DNA of 64,000 bases from Polydactylus sextarius (Eukaryota; Chordata; Actinopteri; Polynemidae): assembly GCA_016801845.1 (NCBI GenBank), contig CM028931.1:6345563-6409562 (forward strand). The letters run 5' to 3'. Both the position numbers and the translations under genes were made by a program. The number at the start of each line of letters is the position of its first letter. The stretch's first letter is position 1. Positions 12,001-20,044 of this stretch are shown in pieces. Under the pieces are notes generated by a model, which saw nothing but the letters and a program-made list of their open reading frames with translations, made no database searches and was not told where the DNA came from.

Positions 12001-15000
12001 CCCCCAGGATCTGGCTGCCACTAACATCCAAACAGAGAACTGTATGCTGACCTGGAAGCCGCCTCGTGCGGACATTACTGGATACATTCTCAGCTTTGAG
12101 TCGGCCGACGGGACCATCCGGGTAAGTAAGACCCGGAAATCCACTGATACTAATATTAATACCAACACGTCAGTGGTTCGGTAAATATGTGAATGTATTT
12201 CCTTCAACAGGAGGTGGTCCTGAGTCCCACTGCTGTATCATACAACATGGCTCAGCTCAGTGCCTCCACAGAGTACTCAGTCAAGCTGCAGGCCATCGCT
12301 GGTCCCAAGAGAAGCAGAGTCATCACTACTGTCTTCACCACCAGTGAGCAGATTCATATACAAGCTTTGCTTTGGCTGACACCTTGTACCTTGATTTAGC
12401 TTATAAGAAGGAACCAAAGTTCCAGCTCAGACAGTAACATTTACTTTCAGTCATTTGTCGGATACTTTTATCCAAACTTAAGGTGGCACTAAAGTGCAGA
12501 ATAAACATTAAGGAAATAAAAAAAGTACTGGATCAGCTAGAAGATACAAAGTGCAAAGAGATGTTCTAAGCAGGTCTCCCATGCAGACTAAGTGTTAGTT
12601 AGTGACGATAGAGTGTTAGAGGAGTTAGGAGACAATATATTCTCAGAGTAGATGTGTCTAAGAGAGGGACTCCTCTGATCTGAGAACAGCTGGGCGCTTG
12701 TTCCACCATCAGAAGCACTAGTGAGGACCGGTTGGTTGTTATTAATTTTAGTCTGTTTTCAGTCAAATAAAACTCAAACTTCAAATATCAGAAACAGTTT
12801 GAAAAAATTTCAAAAGATTTCATTCAAATTGTAACAAAACAACACTAACAAATTCAAAGCAAAGATTAAAACATGGGGCTTTAAGAGGTTTCATTGGAGA
12901 TGGAAGCCTTTGTTTCACAGACTGTCTGATACACTTCGTTCTAACTTTGTGTGTGTGTCCAGCTGGTGTGCTGTACAGACATCCCAAAGACTGCTCCCAG
13001 ACTCTGCTGAATGGTGAGACGTCATCAGGCCTGTACACCGTCTACCTGGGAGGAGACGAGAGCCAGCCCCTGCAGGTCTACTGCGACATGACCACCGACG
13101 GAGGTGGATGGATGGTAAACATTTTACTGTCTATCATTTGACTGTTTTGGTGTTTAACCTTGTCGTGGTCTCATCAAACTTGTTGCCAGTCATAGCAGGA
13201 AACAGCTAAACTTGCTAAACTTAGTTAACATGTCCTGACGAGGACATGTCTAGTTGATTTTTCTTTGGGTGGTGTTTGTGGACTAAAACAGCACAGAATC
13301 TCACCTCATTCATCTAATGTGTGCTTTGTTTTTGTTTCACTCTGTAGGTTTTCCTCAGACGTCAGAGCGGTCGACTGGAGTTTTTCCGCAACTGGAAGAA
13401 TTACACAGCCGGCTTCGGTGATATGAACGACGAATTCTGGCTCGGTAATTTCAAACATCAGAGTATAAGAGGCTGCCGGCTGTGGTTCAGGTGGTAGCAC
13501 AGGTTGTCCGCTAATTGGAAGCATGTTGTAAAGTGTCTTTGGGCAAGATACTGAACCCCAAGTTGCCTTCCATTGGTGTGAATTTGTCTGGTTTATGTGT
13601 CACTCAGGTCTGTCCAACCTACATAAGATCACCGCTGGAGGTCAGTATGAGCTGCGAGTGGACCTGAGAGATAAGGGAGAGACGGCCTATGCCCAGTATG
13701 ACAAGTTCTCCGTCTCTGAACCTCGGACCCGTTACAAAGTCCACGTGGGAGGATACAGTGGAACAGCAGGTAGAGCTGACGTTCTGTACATTTAATCTCT
13801 ACAGATGCAACACACAGGGATTAAATTATGAATCTGTCATTCAGATTCATGTTAGAGTCATCTGATTGAGACATACAGTCATATAGCATTATTATTTTCC
13901 CCTCCACTGTGCCCTCAGATTGGTTTCAAGGTTTCAATGTTTATTTGAGAGTTTGCCAAAATGTGTCAGCAAAAGAAACTGAAACCAAAGTGTTGAGATT
14001 ATCTGTGTGTGTTTGTTTGTTTGACTGTTCCACAATGTTGCTGACTCTGTTGTGTGTCCGTAGGTGACTCGATGACATACCACCACGGTCGTCCCTTCTC
14101 CACTTACGACCATGACAATGACATCGCCGTCACCAACTGTGCCCTTTCCTATAAGGGAGCCTTCTGGTATAAGAACTGTCACCGTGTCAACCTCATGGGA
14201 CGATATGGAGACAACAGTCATAGCAAGGTACGCTACTGCCCCCTACTGCTACACCACTGTGGCATACAACACATTCAGTAGCCGGCTTTAGACTGTGGAG
14301 CAGGGTCATTTGAGGGCCACCTAGGTGCTACTGTCCCAGATCTACTAGCTCCATAGTCCCTGTTCAGACATTCAGGCCACTAGCCTCTCAGGATTACACT
14401 TCGACCAGCCCGTTTGCTAAATTGTCACCAATACCGTCCATTTTCAAACAGGATGGGAGGTTTAAACACACAAAAACAAATGACTAGCGGCAAGTAAACA
14501 ATCAATTCTGTCACTGTTTTTAATTCTAGCGGTAGCAGATCTACATGGGTCTGCTGTAAGAAGTTAGCTTGTTAACTGCTGTTTGTTTGGATCGCTAGGA
14601 TAGCTTATATTGCGCCCGCAGTTTCTTACTTGGAGGTCAGCTCTCTCTGCCGTGATGCGTTTTGTTCCAACAAACCCCGTCGATTCTCTGCCCAGATGGA
14701 GAGCAGGGCACCAACATCATCGTGCGACCAGAACTGTTAGTCCATCGTTCTCTGTAGCAGCTAAAATCGTAAATACTTTTCTACACTGCCATCTTTATTG
14801 CCTCTACCTGCTGTCTACAGCAATGGGTTGACCCCACCTTAACATTGACCCCACCTCTAGCCCTGAGTGGCCCAACGTTTTGGCTGGCTATTGTAATCAT
14901 TAGCCAGTAGTATTCCCTTGTTCACTGATGACAAAACAGCAGCACTGGGCTGGGAGCTTGTGAGTATCCTATCCAATACCTGCCCATTGCCTGTCACCCC

Positions 15001-15889
15001 CGGCAACTCCAAAGAAGGATTTAGTCCAATGCCTGTAGCACATGAGCCAGCTGTCACAGCTTCCACACCAGCTGCCCACAGTCCAGCATCATACAACAAC
15101 CTGATGCCAGACCCAGGCACTGGTGGGCCCACAAAGTGACACCTTCATTTGGGCTTTCCCAGCCGGGACATGGCCAACAGATGCTCAAAACCTGCCACCA
15201 TGTGAAGGTGAACATGAACCAATGGGCAGAATAGGAGGAGAGATAGTACAAATTAATTCATCCCTTTGTAGACAATGACCAGATATTGTCACCAACGGAT
15301 CAAATTCATGCATTTGCACGGAATTCATTTGTACCATCTCTCCTCCTATTCTGTCCATTGGTTCGTGTTCGTCAATCAACTTACTTTCAACATGGCAGCG
15401 GCCAAAAACTACCGCTGGGTCCTACCTGTCAAAAAAAGTCTTTTTTAATAAACGTTGTGTACACTTACAAAGTTGTCAACACCTCGTTTTAAAAGTCAGG
15501 GCCCTTATACTAGCAAGGAAGTGTGGAGCTACTTTGAGCTTTTTTAAATGGCTTTTTAAAATAGCGACTTCAGCTCAGTAGTCTTCAAGCTACCAATCAC
15601 TTGCATGGTGAGTCTTTTGGACAAAAATTATAAAAATAACAATTTTCGTAATGCAACGGGCTAACATAGTTTTGCTCCTCAGTGTTTAACATACACAAAG
15701 TTCATTTTACGCCAACCTTCTCCTTTAATACGATGTAACATAACGTGATCCTTCACTGTGTCCTGTCCCCCATTCCAGGGCGTGAACTGGTTCCACTGGA
15801 AAGGCCACGAGCACTCCATTGAGTTCGCTGAGATGAAGGTCAGACCTTCCAACTTCAGAAACCTGGAAGGACGGAGGAAACGATCGTAG
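456..15889 (+). CDS. tnc: tenascin-C, 3' part of gene (FNIII 4 to stop)
   Basis: This is the 3' part of an extracellular matrix glycoprotein gene. Tenascin-C forms hexamers and modulates cell adhesion; its FNIII repeats and fibrinogen globe bind integrins and matrix partners. Coding exons: 456-545, 2057-2320, 5378-5653, 8823-9095, 10148-10270, 10802-10945, 11049-11169, 11744-11887, 11991-12121, 12211-12343, 12963-13114, 13348-13444, 13608-13769, 14064-14227, 15779-15889. All junctions are GT-AG. FNIII borders are phase 1, as in the tenascin family. Repeat order and sequence match tenascin-C rather than tenascin-R or -W: FNIII 5 begins LDAPKDLAV, FNIII 6 LGSPKGI, FNIII 8 DAPQDLAATNIQ, and the protein ends RPSNFRNLEGRRKRS as in TNC. 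The signal peptide, EGF repeats and FNIII 1-3 lie left of the window. The anomaly is a one-base excess in exon 11049-11169. Confidence 0.95.
824..1555 (+). repeat. dispersed fish repeat, family 'R1' (caattcaattt...tatagcgcc)
   Basis: It begins attcaattcaatttatttta then atatagcgccaggtcataaa, continues ctcaaggcactttacataga and runs through a purine-rich tract to about 1555. The same sequence recurs at 11189-11640, 17542-17755, about 29718-29765 and, reversed, about 48850-48945. Similar sequence is widespread in percomorph fish genomes. The family name is not certain to me. The copies differ in length, which fits old insertions with deletions. No protein-coding capacity is visible. Confidence 0.75.
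1690..1920 (+). repeat. dispersed repeat, family 'R2' (caccagtctatcacagggcc)
   Basis: It contains the motif string gtcaccagtctatcacaggg, then acatatagagacaagaaacc, and aacctacatgcatttggac. This is the degenerate repeat common in fish introns, usually next to (CATC)n. Related fragments lie at 33264-33450, 44085-44215, 61265-61515 and 62345-62500. I know it as a repeat only by pattern and cannot name its class. Confidence 0.6.
2057..2320 (+). CDS. tnc: tenascin-C FNIII repeat 5 (single exon)
   Basis: A whole FNIII repeat in one 264-base exon, phase 1 at both ends. It opens LDAPKDLAVAEVTETTILLE, has the strand-B tryptophan in LEWKRPLAK, and ends with the LTPGMLYTI strand-F motif and SAPT before the donor. 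The opening and the LAKLDSYRL strand-C stretch correspond to human TNC FNIII 5 (LDTPKDLQV ... LAKFDRYRL, from memory), which fixes the register of the whole gene. The acceptor is tag before 2057 and the donor gtcagc after 2320. Confidence 0.92.
2321..5377. other. tenascin-C intron, mostly non-coding
   Basis: Intron between FNIII 5 and the first variable repeat. It contains homopolymer runs (T near 2586-2602, A near 2769-2787, T near 2819-2846), a (CT)n(GT)n tract at about 3029-3081, an inverted-repeat element at 3968-4356, and a balanced-composition stretch at about 4620-4900 with a perfect 9-base inverted repeat. No coding sequence was recognised. Confidence 0.6.
3968..4356 (+). mobile_element. 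short inverted-repeat element, family 'M1', copy 1
   Basis: The left end reads ggtcacgcccatctacttcc, and the right end, reversed, reads ggtcacgccccttctagttg, giving imperfect terminal inverted repeats of about 30 bases. Three further copies of the same body (tccattgactttcattcatt, aatcaacaattacaccacaa, agccttgactcacactaata) lie at about 7754-8225, 35670-36033 (reversed) and 49189-49660. The size, ends and lack of coding capacity fit a non-autonomous DNA transposon. The superfamily is not determinable by eye. Confidence 0.65.
5378..5653 (+). CDS. tnc: tenascin-C alternatively spliced-type FNIII repeat, first of two
   Basis: A single-exon FNIII repeat of 276 bases, phase 1-1, starting EEEKPVLTNVTISDVSWDSF. 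The pattern with SDV, DSF, LSWSADDGAFEGFLVEV and LSPTTWYRA is that of the A-D repeats, which lie between FNIII 5 and 6 in tetrapod tenascin-C and are alternatively spliced. Because both borders are phase 1 the exon can be included or skipped without a frame change. Two N-glycosylation sequons are visible (NVT and NHT). Splicing behaviour is inferred from position and phase, not shown here. Orthology to one lettered repeat cannot be fixed by eye. Confidence 0.92.
5654..8822. other. tenascin-C intron, no coding sequence recognised
   Basis: A 3.2 kb intron between the two variable-type FNIII exons. Apart from the M1 copy at 7754-8225 I see no repeat family or coding exon. The stretch 7080-7460 has balanced composition with few low-complexity runs and could hold regulatory sequence, but this is not shown by the sequence alone. 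The open frame running from the preceding exon to about 6111 is read-through into intron. Confidence 0.5.
7754..8225 (+). mobile_element. short inverted-repeat element, family 'M1', copy 2
   Basis: It begins gtctaagtcacacccatcta and ends in ttgactttcattcatttttt. It retains a middle part (gctagctacagctaacctag, aaaatatctcaccc) that is missing from copy 1 but present in copies 3 and 4. It contains a perfect CRE palindrome TGACGTCA at 8008-8015. The right terminal inverted repeat is not recognisable, so this copy is probably truncated at its end. It lies in the intron between the two variable FNIII repeats of tenascin-C. Confidence 0.65.
8823..9095 (+). CDS. tnc: tenascin-C alternatively spliced-type FNIII repeat, second of two
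   Basis: A single-exon FNIII repeat of 273 bases, phase 1-1, beginning EAEPEVQALLVSDVAFDSFK and ending RVRTG across the donor gtacac. The core reads LAWTAEEDAFDTFVIMV, then LTDDTEYKLEIFGL. It is rich in acidic residues, and resembles the A-D type repeats, especially the last one before FNIII 6 in human TNC. Only two repeats of this class are visible here against up to nine in human, so the variable block of this gene is short. No other FNIII-coding open frame was seen in the flanking introns. Confidence 0.92.
9096..10147. other. tenascin-C intron, no feature recognised
   Basis: Intron before FNIII 6. It has pyrimidine-rich runs, a (GGT) stretch at about 9593-9610, and the short string gccgcaaggtggcg at 9314, which recurs at ends of fish repeats. 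No coding exon or complete repeat was recognised. Confidence 0.45.
10148..10945 (+). CDS. tnc: tenascin-C FNIII repeat 6 (two exons)
   Basis: FNIII 6 is split into exons 10148-10270 (LGSPKGIRFSDVTDTSATVH to PAHGG) and 10802-10945 (GHAKTLTVDGSASQTVLPNL, then TPGVTYEVTVIAVKG). The split falls in the C-C' region at phase 1, the same plan as FNIII 7 and close to that of FNIII 8. The tryptophan of strand B (VHWSAPRARVDSYR) and the strand-F tyrosine are present. It aligns closely with human TNC FNIII 6 ([20 protein letters not shown], recalled). The intervening intron of 531 bases contains only an imperfect AT-rich stretch including an (ATA) run at about 10733-10757. Confidence 0.93.
11049..11887 (+). 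CDS. tnc: tenascin-C FNIII repeat 7 (two exons) with apparent 1-base frameshift
   Basis: The exons are 11049-11169 and 11744-11887 (APVMERVSGNVVEFDMSSLT, then PATHYTVKVYAV). Downstream of about 11064 the first exon reads RGLTAVNITDVEALLLWQPA, matching FNIII 7. Upstream, the phase-1 acceptor at 11049 reads ALDKPS in a different frame. Spliced as written, the frame meets TGA at 11096-11098. The exon is 121 bases; its neighbours of the same type are multiples of three. Removing one base within 11060-11066 would make a normal repeat start. No alternative AG nearby restores the frame. This may be an assembly error, an allele, or a domain dropped by splicing: skipping both exons keeps phase. The acceptor follows a (TG)n tract. 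Confidence 0.85.
11189..11640 (+). repeat. dispersed repeat R1 inside FNIII 7 intron
   Basis: It starts attcaattcaattttattc then atatagcgccaaatcacaat, and continues ctttacatagagaagcccaa, ctccagcagaaccagacctg and ccacaagtaaaccagcagtt. It matches copy 824-1555 at its left end and copy 17542-17755 at its right end, so it links the two truncated copies into one family. It fills most of the 574-base intron that splits FNIII 7. Confidence 0.75.
11991..12343 (+). CDS. tnc: tenascin-C FNIII repeat 8 (two exons)
   Basis: The exons are 11991-12121 (VDAPQDLAATNIQTENCMLT to DGTIR) and 12211-12343 (EVVLSPTAVSYNMAQLSAST to VFTT). The intron between them is only 89 bases and sits at phase 0; the outer borders are phase 1. 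The sequence tracks human TNC FNIII 8 ([20 protein letters not shown], recalled), the last repeat before the fibrinogen globe. Strand B has LTWKPPRADITGY, and the strand-F tyrosine lies in STEYSVKL. The acceptor before 11991 is preceded by a short GT run and then gcgtttag. Confidence 0.93.
12450..12725 (+). repeat. dispersed repeat in intron before the fibrinogen globe
   Basis: It contains tcatttgtcggatactttta followed by tccaaacttaaggtggcact. This is a decayed form of a string (gacgcttttatccaaagcgac type) that is very common in fish genomes. The rest of the interval to about 12725 has no coding frame. The exact limits are uncertain. Confidence 0.45.
12963..15889 (+). CDS. tnc: tenascin-C fibrinogen-like C-terminal globe (five exons to stop; sixth segment last)
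   Basis: The fibrinogen-related domain uses exons 12963-13114, 13348-13444, 13608-13769, 14064-14227 and 15779-15889. It starts GVLYRHPKDCSQTLLNGETS and contains the family hallmarks DMTTDGGGWMVFLRR, FWLGL, YELRVDLRD, YDKFSV and GYSGTAGDSM. Also present are the acidic calcium-site region YDHDNDIAVTNC, KGAFWYKNCHRVNLMGRYG and GVNWFHWKGHEHSIEFAEMK. The paired cysteines are visible at KDC/VYC and TNC/KNC. The basic tail GRRKRS precedes TAG at 15887-15889. All introns have GT-AG ends, and the last intron (14228-15778) holds an inserted inverted-repeat element. The domain is intact, with no stop or frameshift. Confidence 0.97.
14281..14888 (+). mobile_element. inverted-repeat element, family 'M2', copy 1 (internal deletion)
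   Basis: It starts gccggctttagactgtggag and ends ggctggc, flanked by TA on both sides. The body matches copies 27073-27727 and 31456-32144: gtagcagatctacatgggtc, tgctgtaagaagttagcttg, tacctgctgtctacagcaa. It lacks about 100 bases just before the right end that copy 2 has after cccaaca. It sits in the last coding intron of tenascin-C. No protein is encoded. It is a non-autonomous DNA element by its ends; the TA flanks suggest a TA target but do not prove it. Confidence 0.7.
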
Positions 15890-17325
15890 ACGATCCAGAA
15901 CAGCTCCGCCACTGTCACTAACAACAACAACGACACTGCTACTATTCCGTCTGGACTTCCCATAAACCACCCATCCACCCACCCAGCAGCGACCAAAGCC
16001 ACTGCCAAGAGTCCCACATGAAAAAAAACCTCCCCTCCCTCTCTCCCATTCGCCCCCTGTGGAAAACGCTGCCAGTGCTCAAATCAATGTGCATGTTACA
16101 AATTCAATGGAATTCAATTCAAACCCACAGTTTCAACTCACGCACCAAAGAGAACAAACGCATCTCACCTGATTCTGATCCCATCTCCTGCTGCTGCATT
16201 TGTCAGCAGGTGTGAGAGCGGCTCAGCCATCTTTGTCACGTACAGTAACTAACACGGTTCCACATCTCTCATCCAAGCCACGTTTGAAGTCTTACAGAGC
16301 GGACGGGTTGTCTGTTGTGCATCGTGGTCTTGTTTAGGTTCAGGGTCTCTTTGATAAAAGTGATAATAAAAATGATAATAATACGGTGATAATTCCAGTG
16401 GATTATCATTCTATCCCTTGTACAACACTGTACACGAATGCATCCGATTTAAAAAATAAAAAACAAAACAAAACAAACAAAAAAAAAAAAACACGTGGAG
16501 AGGGGACGATCCTCAGATGGCACCACTCAGATGTCACGTAGCTCCATCTCGCCATTCGTTTGTCTTTGTGCGACGTTCACTCGTGTCAGTGTCACCTTAC
16601 CCCCCCCCACCCCTAGTCTCCCTCAACATGAGCCAACACCTGAAGCGAAAGAGATGGAAATGTAAAGAGTTTAAAAATGGATTCCATGGACAGTGAGGTA
16701 TTTGCCACGTCCATCTGGATAGCCATGTTTCCCTACTCATTATGTGAGCCCCTGAAGGCGTCATGCTACAAGCACAGTATTGTATTTAAAAAAAAAAACA
16801 ACAAAAAAACAAAAAATTAAAGAAGAAGAAAAAAAAAAAAAAAAGTCAATGTGTTTGGATTTGTTTTTGTTTCATCATCAATCAGAAGCAGGACCCGTTA
16901 TTAACGACATTATCCGAACACGGTACTGACTGTATCTGTATCTGTGGAACAGCAACATTGTTAAAGAAAAAAAGCAGAAGAAGAAGAAGAAGAAGAAGAA
17001 GAAGAAGAAGAAGAAGACAATTCCAGTTGAACTACTCCAGTTGACACAGTGAGGTCTCTATGCTTATGATGATGAAAATAATGTTTGAACAGGCCAAAAC
17101 TAGAGAATTAGTTATTTCTAACACACACACACACATGCACGCACACACACACACCTCATTCCCCCACCACCTGCCCCGACACCATACTAAACCACTGACC
17201 TTCTAAAGAATGCCTGTGTAAATTAAGTTTGTTTTTATTGTTTGGTTTGTTTATAACTGGTTGAACAACAGGTGTTTCTCTGTAAACTGTATTACAATAA
17301 ACAGTTTGTTTAAATGAAGCTGGTG
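15890..17325 (+). other. tnc: tenascin-C 3' UTR
   Basis: This non-coding sequence follows the stop. It contains an AATAAA at 16455-16460 inside an A-rich run, and a better placed one at 17296-17301 followed by GT- and T-rich sequence (17302-17341). The second is the likelier main poly(A) site, giving a 3' UTR of about 1.4 kb. The interval also carries A-rich runs near 16470-16490 and 16790-16845, a (GAA)n tract at about 16976-17017 and an (AC)n tract at 17122-17153. The end position is inferred. Confidence 0.6.
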
Positions 17326-17541
17326 ATTTTTTTTTTTTTTTCCATGTCTGTCTGAAATTATTAAGAAACATAAAAAAAAAAAAAAAAACCCCATACAATA
17401 CGTCCAACGTCACACACAGGATGATGACGTCACGCGCGGTGAAAGCGCGGCCGTAAACAACAACGTAAACAACAACAACCACTTCTCACTGACCAATGCT
17501 CAGTGTCAGTTCCTTATAAAATAAAGCAGCTAACCATCACA

Positions 17542-17752
17542 TTCAATTCAATTTGTATAGTGGCAGATCATAAAAAAACATTTATCTCAAGGCACTTCAC
17601 GTCAAAGGCTGAGGGGAACCTCAACCATCTTTAACTATAAGCTTCGTCATAAGCTAACCTCAAATGTAGTCTAGGAACAACAAGTAAACCAGCAGTTTGT
17701 GATCCAAATGATCTATTAAGATAATAAGGTCCTTAAGATATGATGGACCCTG

Positions 17753-17755
<3 letters not shown>
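17542..17755 (+). repeat. dispersed repeat R1, internally deleted copy, running into (TA)n
   Basis: It reads attcaattcaatttgtatag, tttatctcaaggcacttcac, caacaagtaaaccagcagtt and gtccttaagatatgatggac. It joins the left and right parts seen in the 11189-11640 copy with the middle missing. The copy ends exactly at a long (TA)n microsatellite (17755-17815), which lies where the other copy continues gatcattaagggc. Confidence 0.7.

Positions 17756-17815
<60 letters not shown>
17755..17815. repeat. (TA)n microsatellite
   Basis: About 30 uninterrupted TA units directly after the R1 repeat copy. Such tracts are length-variable and prone to slippage. Confidence 0.95.
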
Positions 17816-17818
<3 letters not shown>

Positions 17819-18353
17819 GTAACTGCTACTATTCAAGCAAATGCTCTTTTCACTTGTCAGGTGTCTCATTTATTTATTTATAAGTTGTTATGATGAATTA
17901 AACAACATTTTCTAAAGGTAAAAAAAAAGTTTTACCATCGGACAGCTGGTGACATAACGGTTTCACGTCACCGAGTTGAATGAGTTACTCATTCATATTT
18001 CGTGACTAGACGTTTTTTTTGTTTGTTTGTTTGTTTGTTTTGTTTGTTTTGTTCTCCCACTGTTGGGAAATCTGACGAATCTGCGGATGCACCTGGAATG
18101 CTGACGCCGGTTAACATGAGCACCAGCTAACTTGAAACACCGGCTCGCCGTCTCCCTCTCTCTCACACACACACACACACACACTATTTCCGTGTCTGTA
18201 TTGCCTGGAGCGGTGTTCGTTAAGGAACGCCCAAGGATTTCCTGTTTTCGTAGCTATGTGCCGCGACGCGTGGAAAGTGCGCACCACGAAAAAAGACGCA
18301 CCATTAATAACAAATAAAGAAGCGTGACGTGCGCGGAGGGGAGACGGGGGGCG

Positions 18354-19313
18354 ATGAGGACAGCTCAGTCCTGGAGGTTGGTGAAGTTACTGGCGGTGTC
18401 GGTCGTCCTCGTCCTGTCCGTTCAGGTTTTAGTGAGCAGCCTGGGGAGGAAGATGCCAAAGACCAACCTCCCCACGGTGGACGAGTCCCGGATCCTGTCT
18501 CCAGAAACCTACCAGTACATTCTGAACCAGCCCGCTGCCTGCAGGGACAAGAACCCCTTCCTCATCATTATGGTCCCTGTTGCTCCTCAGCAGTCCGGAG
18601 CAAGGGAGACCATCAGGAAGACGTGGGGTGCCCCACGTCAGGAAACCCTCACTCTGTTTTTCACAGGGCTGCCGGAGGCGGGGCGGATGTCAGGTGTCCA
18701 GGACCAGCTGGAGGAAGAGAGCAGGAGACACGCTGACATCATCCAGATGAACTTTCAAGACAGTTACCAGAATCTGACCATCAAGACGGTGATGATAATG
18801 AACTGGCTCGCGACCCACTGCTCCAACGCCGACTACGTCCTGAAGGTGGACGCAGACATCTTCGTGAACGTGTTCTACCTCACAGAGTGGTTGAGGCGCT
18901 CGCCACGTCGAGGCTTCATCACAGGGTCGGTGATCACCGACGGCAGGCCCAGAAGAGACAGCCGCAGTAAGTGGTACGTGTCAGTGGAGCAGTACCCTGA
19001 AGACAGCTTCCCCCCATATTTGTCCGGAGCTGGGTACGTGTTCTCCTCAGACCTGGCCGCCAGGATCTCCCGGGCATCCAGGTTCGTGCGGATGATCAAC
19101 CTGGAGGACGTCTACACCGGTTTGTGTCTACGCGTGCTGGGCGTGAGGCCGACGTACGCCTTCAGCCTGCTCGCTCTCAGGAATCTCTTCGAGATCAGGA
19201 ACCTGGAGTACGACAGGTGCCGCTTCGCCAAACTCATCATCGTTAACGGCTTCACCCCGTCAGAGCTGCTGCGGGTTTGGCCGGATTTCTCCAGCGGCCA
19301 TGACAGCTGCTGA
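18354..19313 (+). CDS. beta-1,3-galactosyltransferase family protein (GT31), intronless
   Basis: A 319-residue Golgi-type glycosyltransferase predicted to transfer galactose (or GlcNAc) in beta-1,3 linkage to glycans. It is type II: a short basic N-terminus, then a membrane anchor at about residues 9-29 (VKLLAVSVVLVLSVQVL). GT31 motifs are RETIRKTWG at 84-92, FQDSYQNLTIKT at 134-145, the DxD metal site as D-A-D at 166-168 within LKVDADIFVN, the YPPY/CSG-type block as FPPYLSGAGYV at 219-229, and EDVYTGLC at 251-258. One N-glycosylation site (NLT) lies at 140. The start ATG at 18354 is chosen because the open frame upstream to 18324 has only a GTG. The single-exon structure is typical of B3GALT1, 2, 4 and 5. 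Similarity is to B3GALT1/2-like fish proteins, but the paralogue is not certain, so no symbol is given. Its GC content is higher than the flanks. Confidence 0.93.
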   Translation: MRTAQSWRLVKLLAVSVVLVLSVQVLVSSLGRKMPKTNLPTVDESRILSPETYQYILNQPAACRDKNPFLIIMVPVAPQQSGARETIRKTWGAPRQETLTLFFTGLPEAGRMSGVQDQLEEESRRHADIIQMNFQDSYQNLTIKTVMIMNWLATHCSNADYVLKVDADIFVNVFYLTEWLRRSPRRGFITGSVITDGRPRRDSRSKWYVSVEQYPEDSFPPYLSGAGYVFSSDLAARISRASRFVRMINLEDVYTGLCLRVLGVRPTYAFSLLALRNLFEIRNLEYDRCRFAKLIIVNGFTPSELLRVWPDFSSGHDSC

Positions 19314-20040
19314 CGGGTCTCGTCCCCGCCGGTTTCACCAAGTGCTTCAAAGTCAGGCCTCAAACTAGACCCTCCCACCCCCATCCCCCCGTCCACCAGG
19401 ACAGGGTCTTGAAAGGAAAAAGCCATTATTAAACAGCCATGACAACCTGCTGGGTGCCTGTCACAACTTATATACCTTTAAAACAACAATGCTGAAGATA
19501 AAGAATGGATAAATCTGTGATTATTGCCTCTGTGGTTTAGCTTCTTTAAGTGCCAAGTTCCTATAGATCAACAGGAGGTAGTTCACGTGTTTTTTGTTTG
19601 TTTTTTTTTTTTCCCCCCTCAGGAAATCTTTGAAATGTGTTCAATTTTCTGTTCACACTTCACCGAAGTTTGCACTGTTTTTGCAGGTGAACACTGATGA
19701 TGACTCAGACGGGTTTATTATTATTATTATTATTATTGTTCTATTTAATTCAATTGAATTGTATGAATTGTTAAAATGCGTTCCCTTTGGTCTTGAAATG
19801 CTGGAACCATCCTGATTTTTTTTTTTTTTTTTTTCTTTACTGTGCAATGAACAATGTAGCATCAGTTTACACCAAAGACTATTCAACAGTTGCTCTTGTA
19901 CTTTAATCTTCACTTAATGCCTGATGGGTTTTTGGGGGGGTTGTTATATTTATATTTCTGAGCTTACCGTGCCTATTTATTTACAGTGTGACAGAGTGCC
20001 TATTTATATGCATCCTCTACTTGTACAGATATGTGATGAC
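19314..20040. other. 3' flank of the galactosyltransferase gene
   Basis: Non-coding sequence after the stop. It contains T-rich runs (19590-19615, 19817-19834) and a (TTA)n tract at 19716-19738. No canonical AATAAA close to the stop was found; a variant ATTAAA at 19427-19432 could serve. Nothing else was recognised. Confidence 0.4.
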
Positions 20041-20044
20041 ACCT

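Larger units (their letters stand above)
17410..18353 (+). promoter_or_regulatory. candidate promoter and 5' UTR of the galactosyltransferase gene
   Basis: The stretch begins with a CpG-rich block (about 17400-17460) containing a perfect CRE palindrome TGACGTCA at 17425-17432 and gcgcggtgaaagcgcggccg. It is interrupted by R1 and (TA)n sequence and followed by an (AC)n tract at about 18166-18184 and a second CpG-rich block at 18200-18353. No clear TATA box fixes the start. Whether the left CpG block serves this gene or only lies between genes cannot be decided from sequence. An untranslated upstream exon is possible. Confidence 0.35.

Noticed and set aside
456..15889. Assignment of the matrix gene to tenascin-R or tenascin-W
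   Set aside because: Repeat order FNIII 4-5-variable-6-7-8 and the C-terminal string RPSNFRNLEGRRKRS fit tenascin-C. Tenascin-R ends in a different sequence (as I recall it).
18324..18353. Upstream start giving a 329-residue galactosyltransferase
   Set aside because: The codon at 18324 is GTG. The first ATG is 18354 and places the membrane anchor at a normal distance from the N-terminus.
18329..18736. A 135-residue open frame overlapping the galactosyltransferase
   Set aside because: It is a shifted-frame shadow of the real gene, without recognisable domains.
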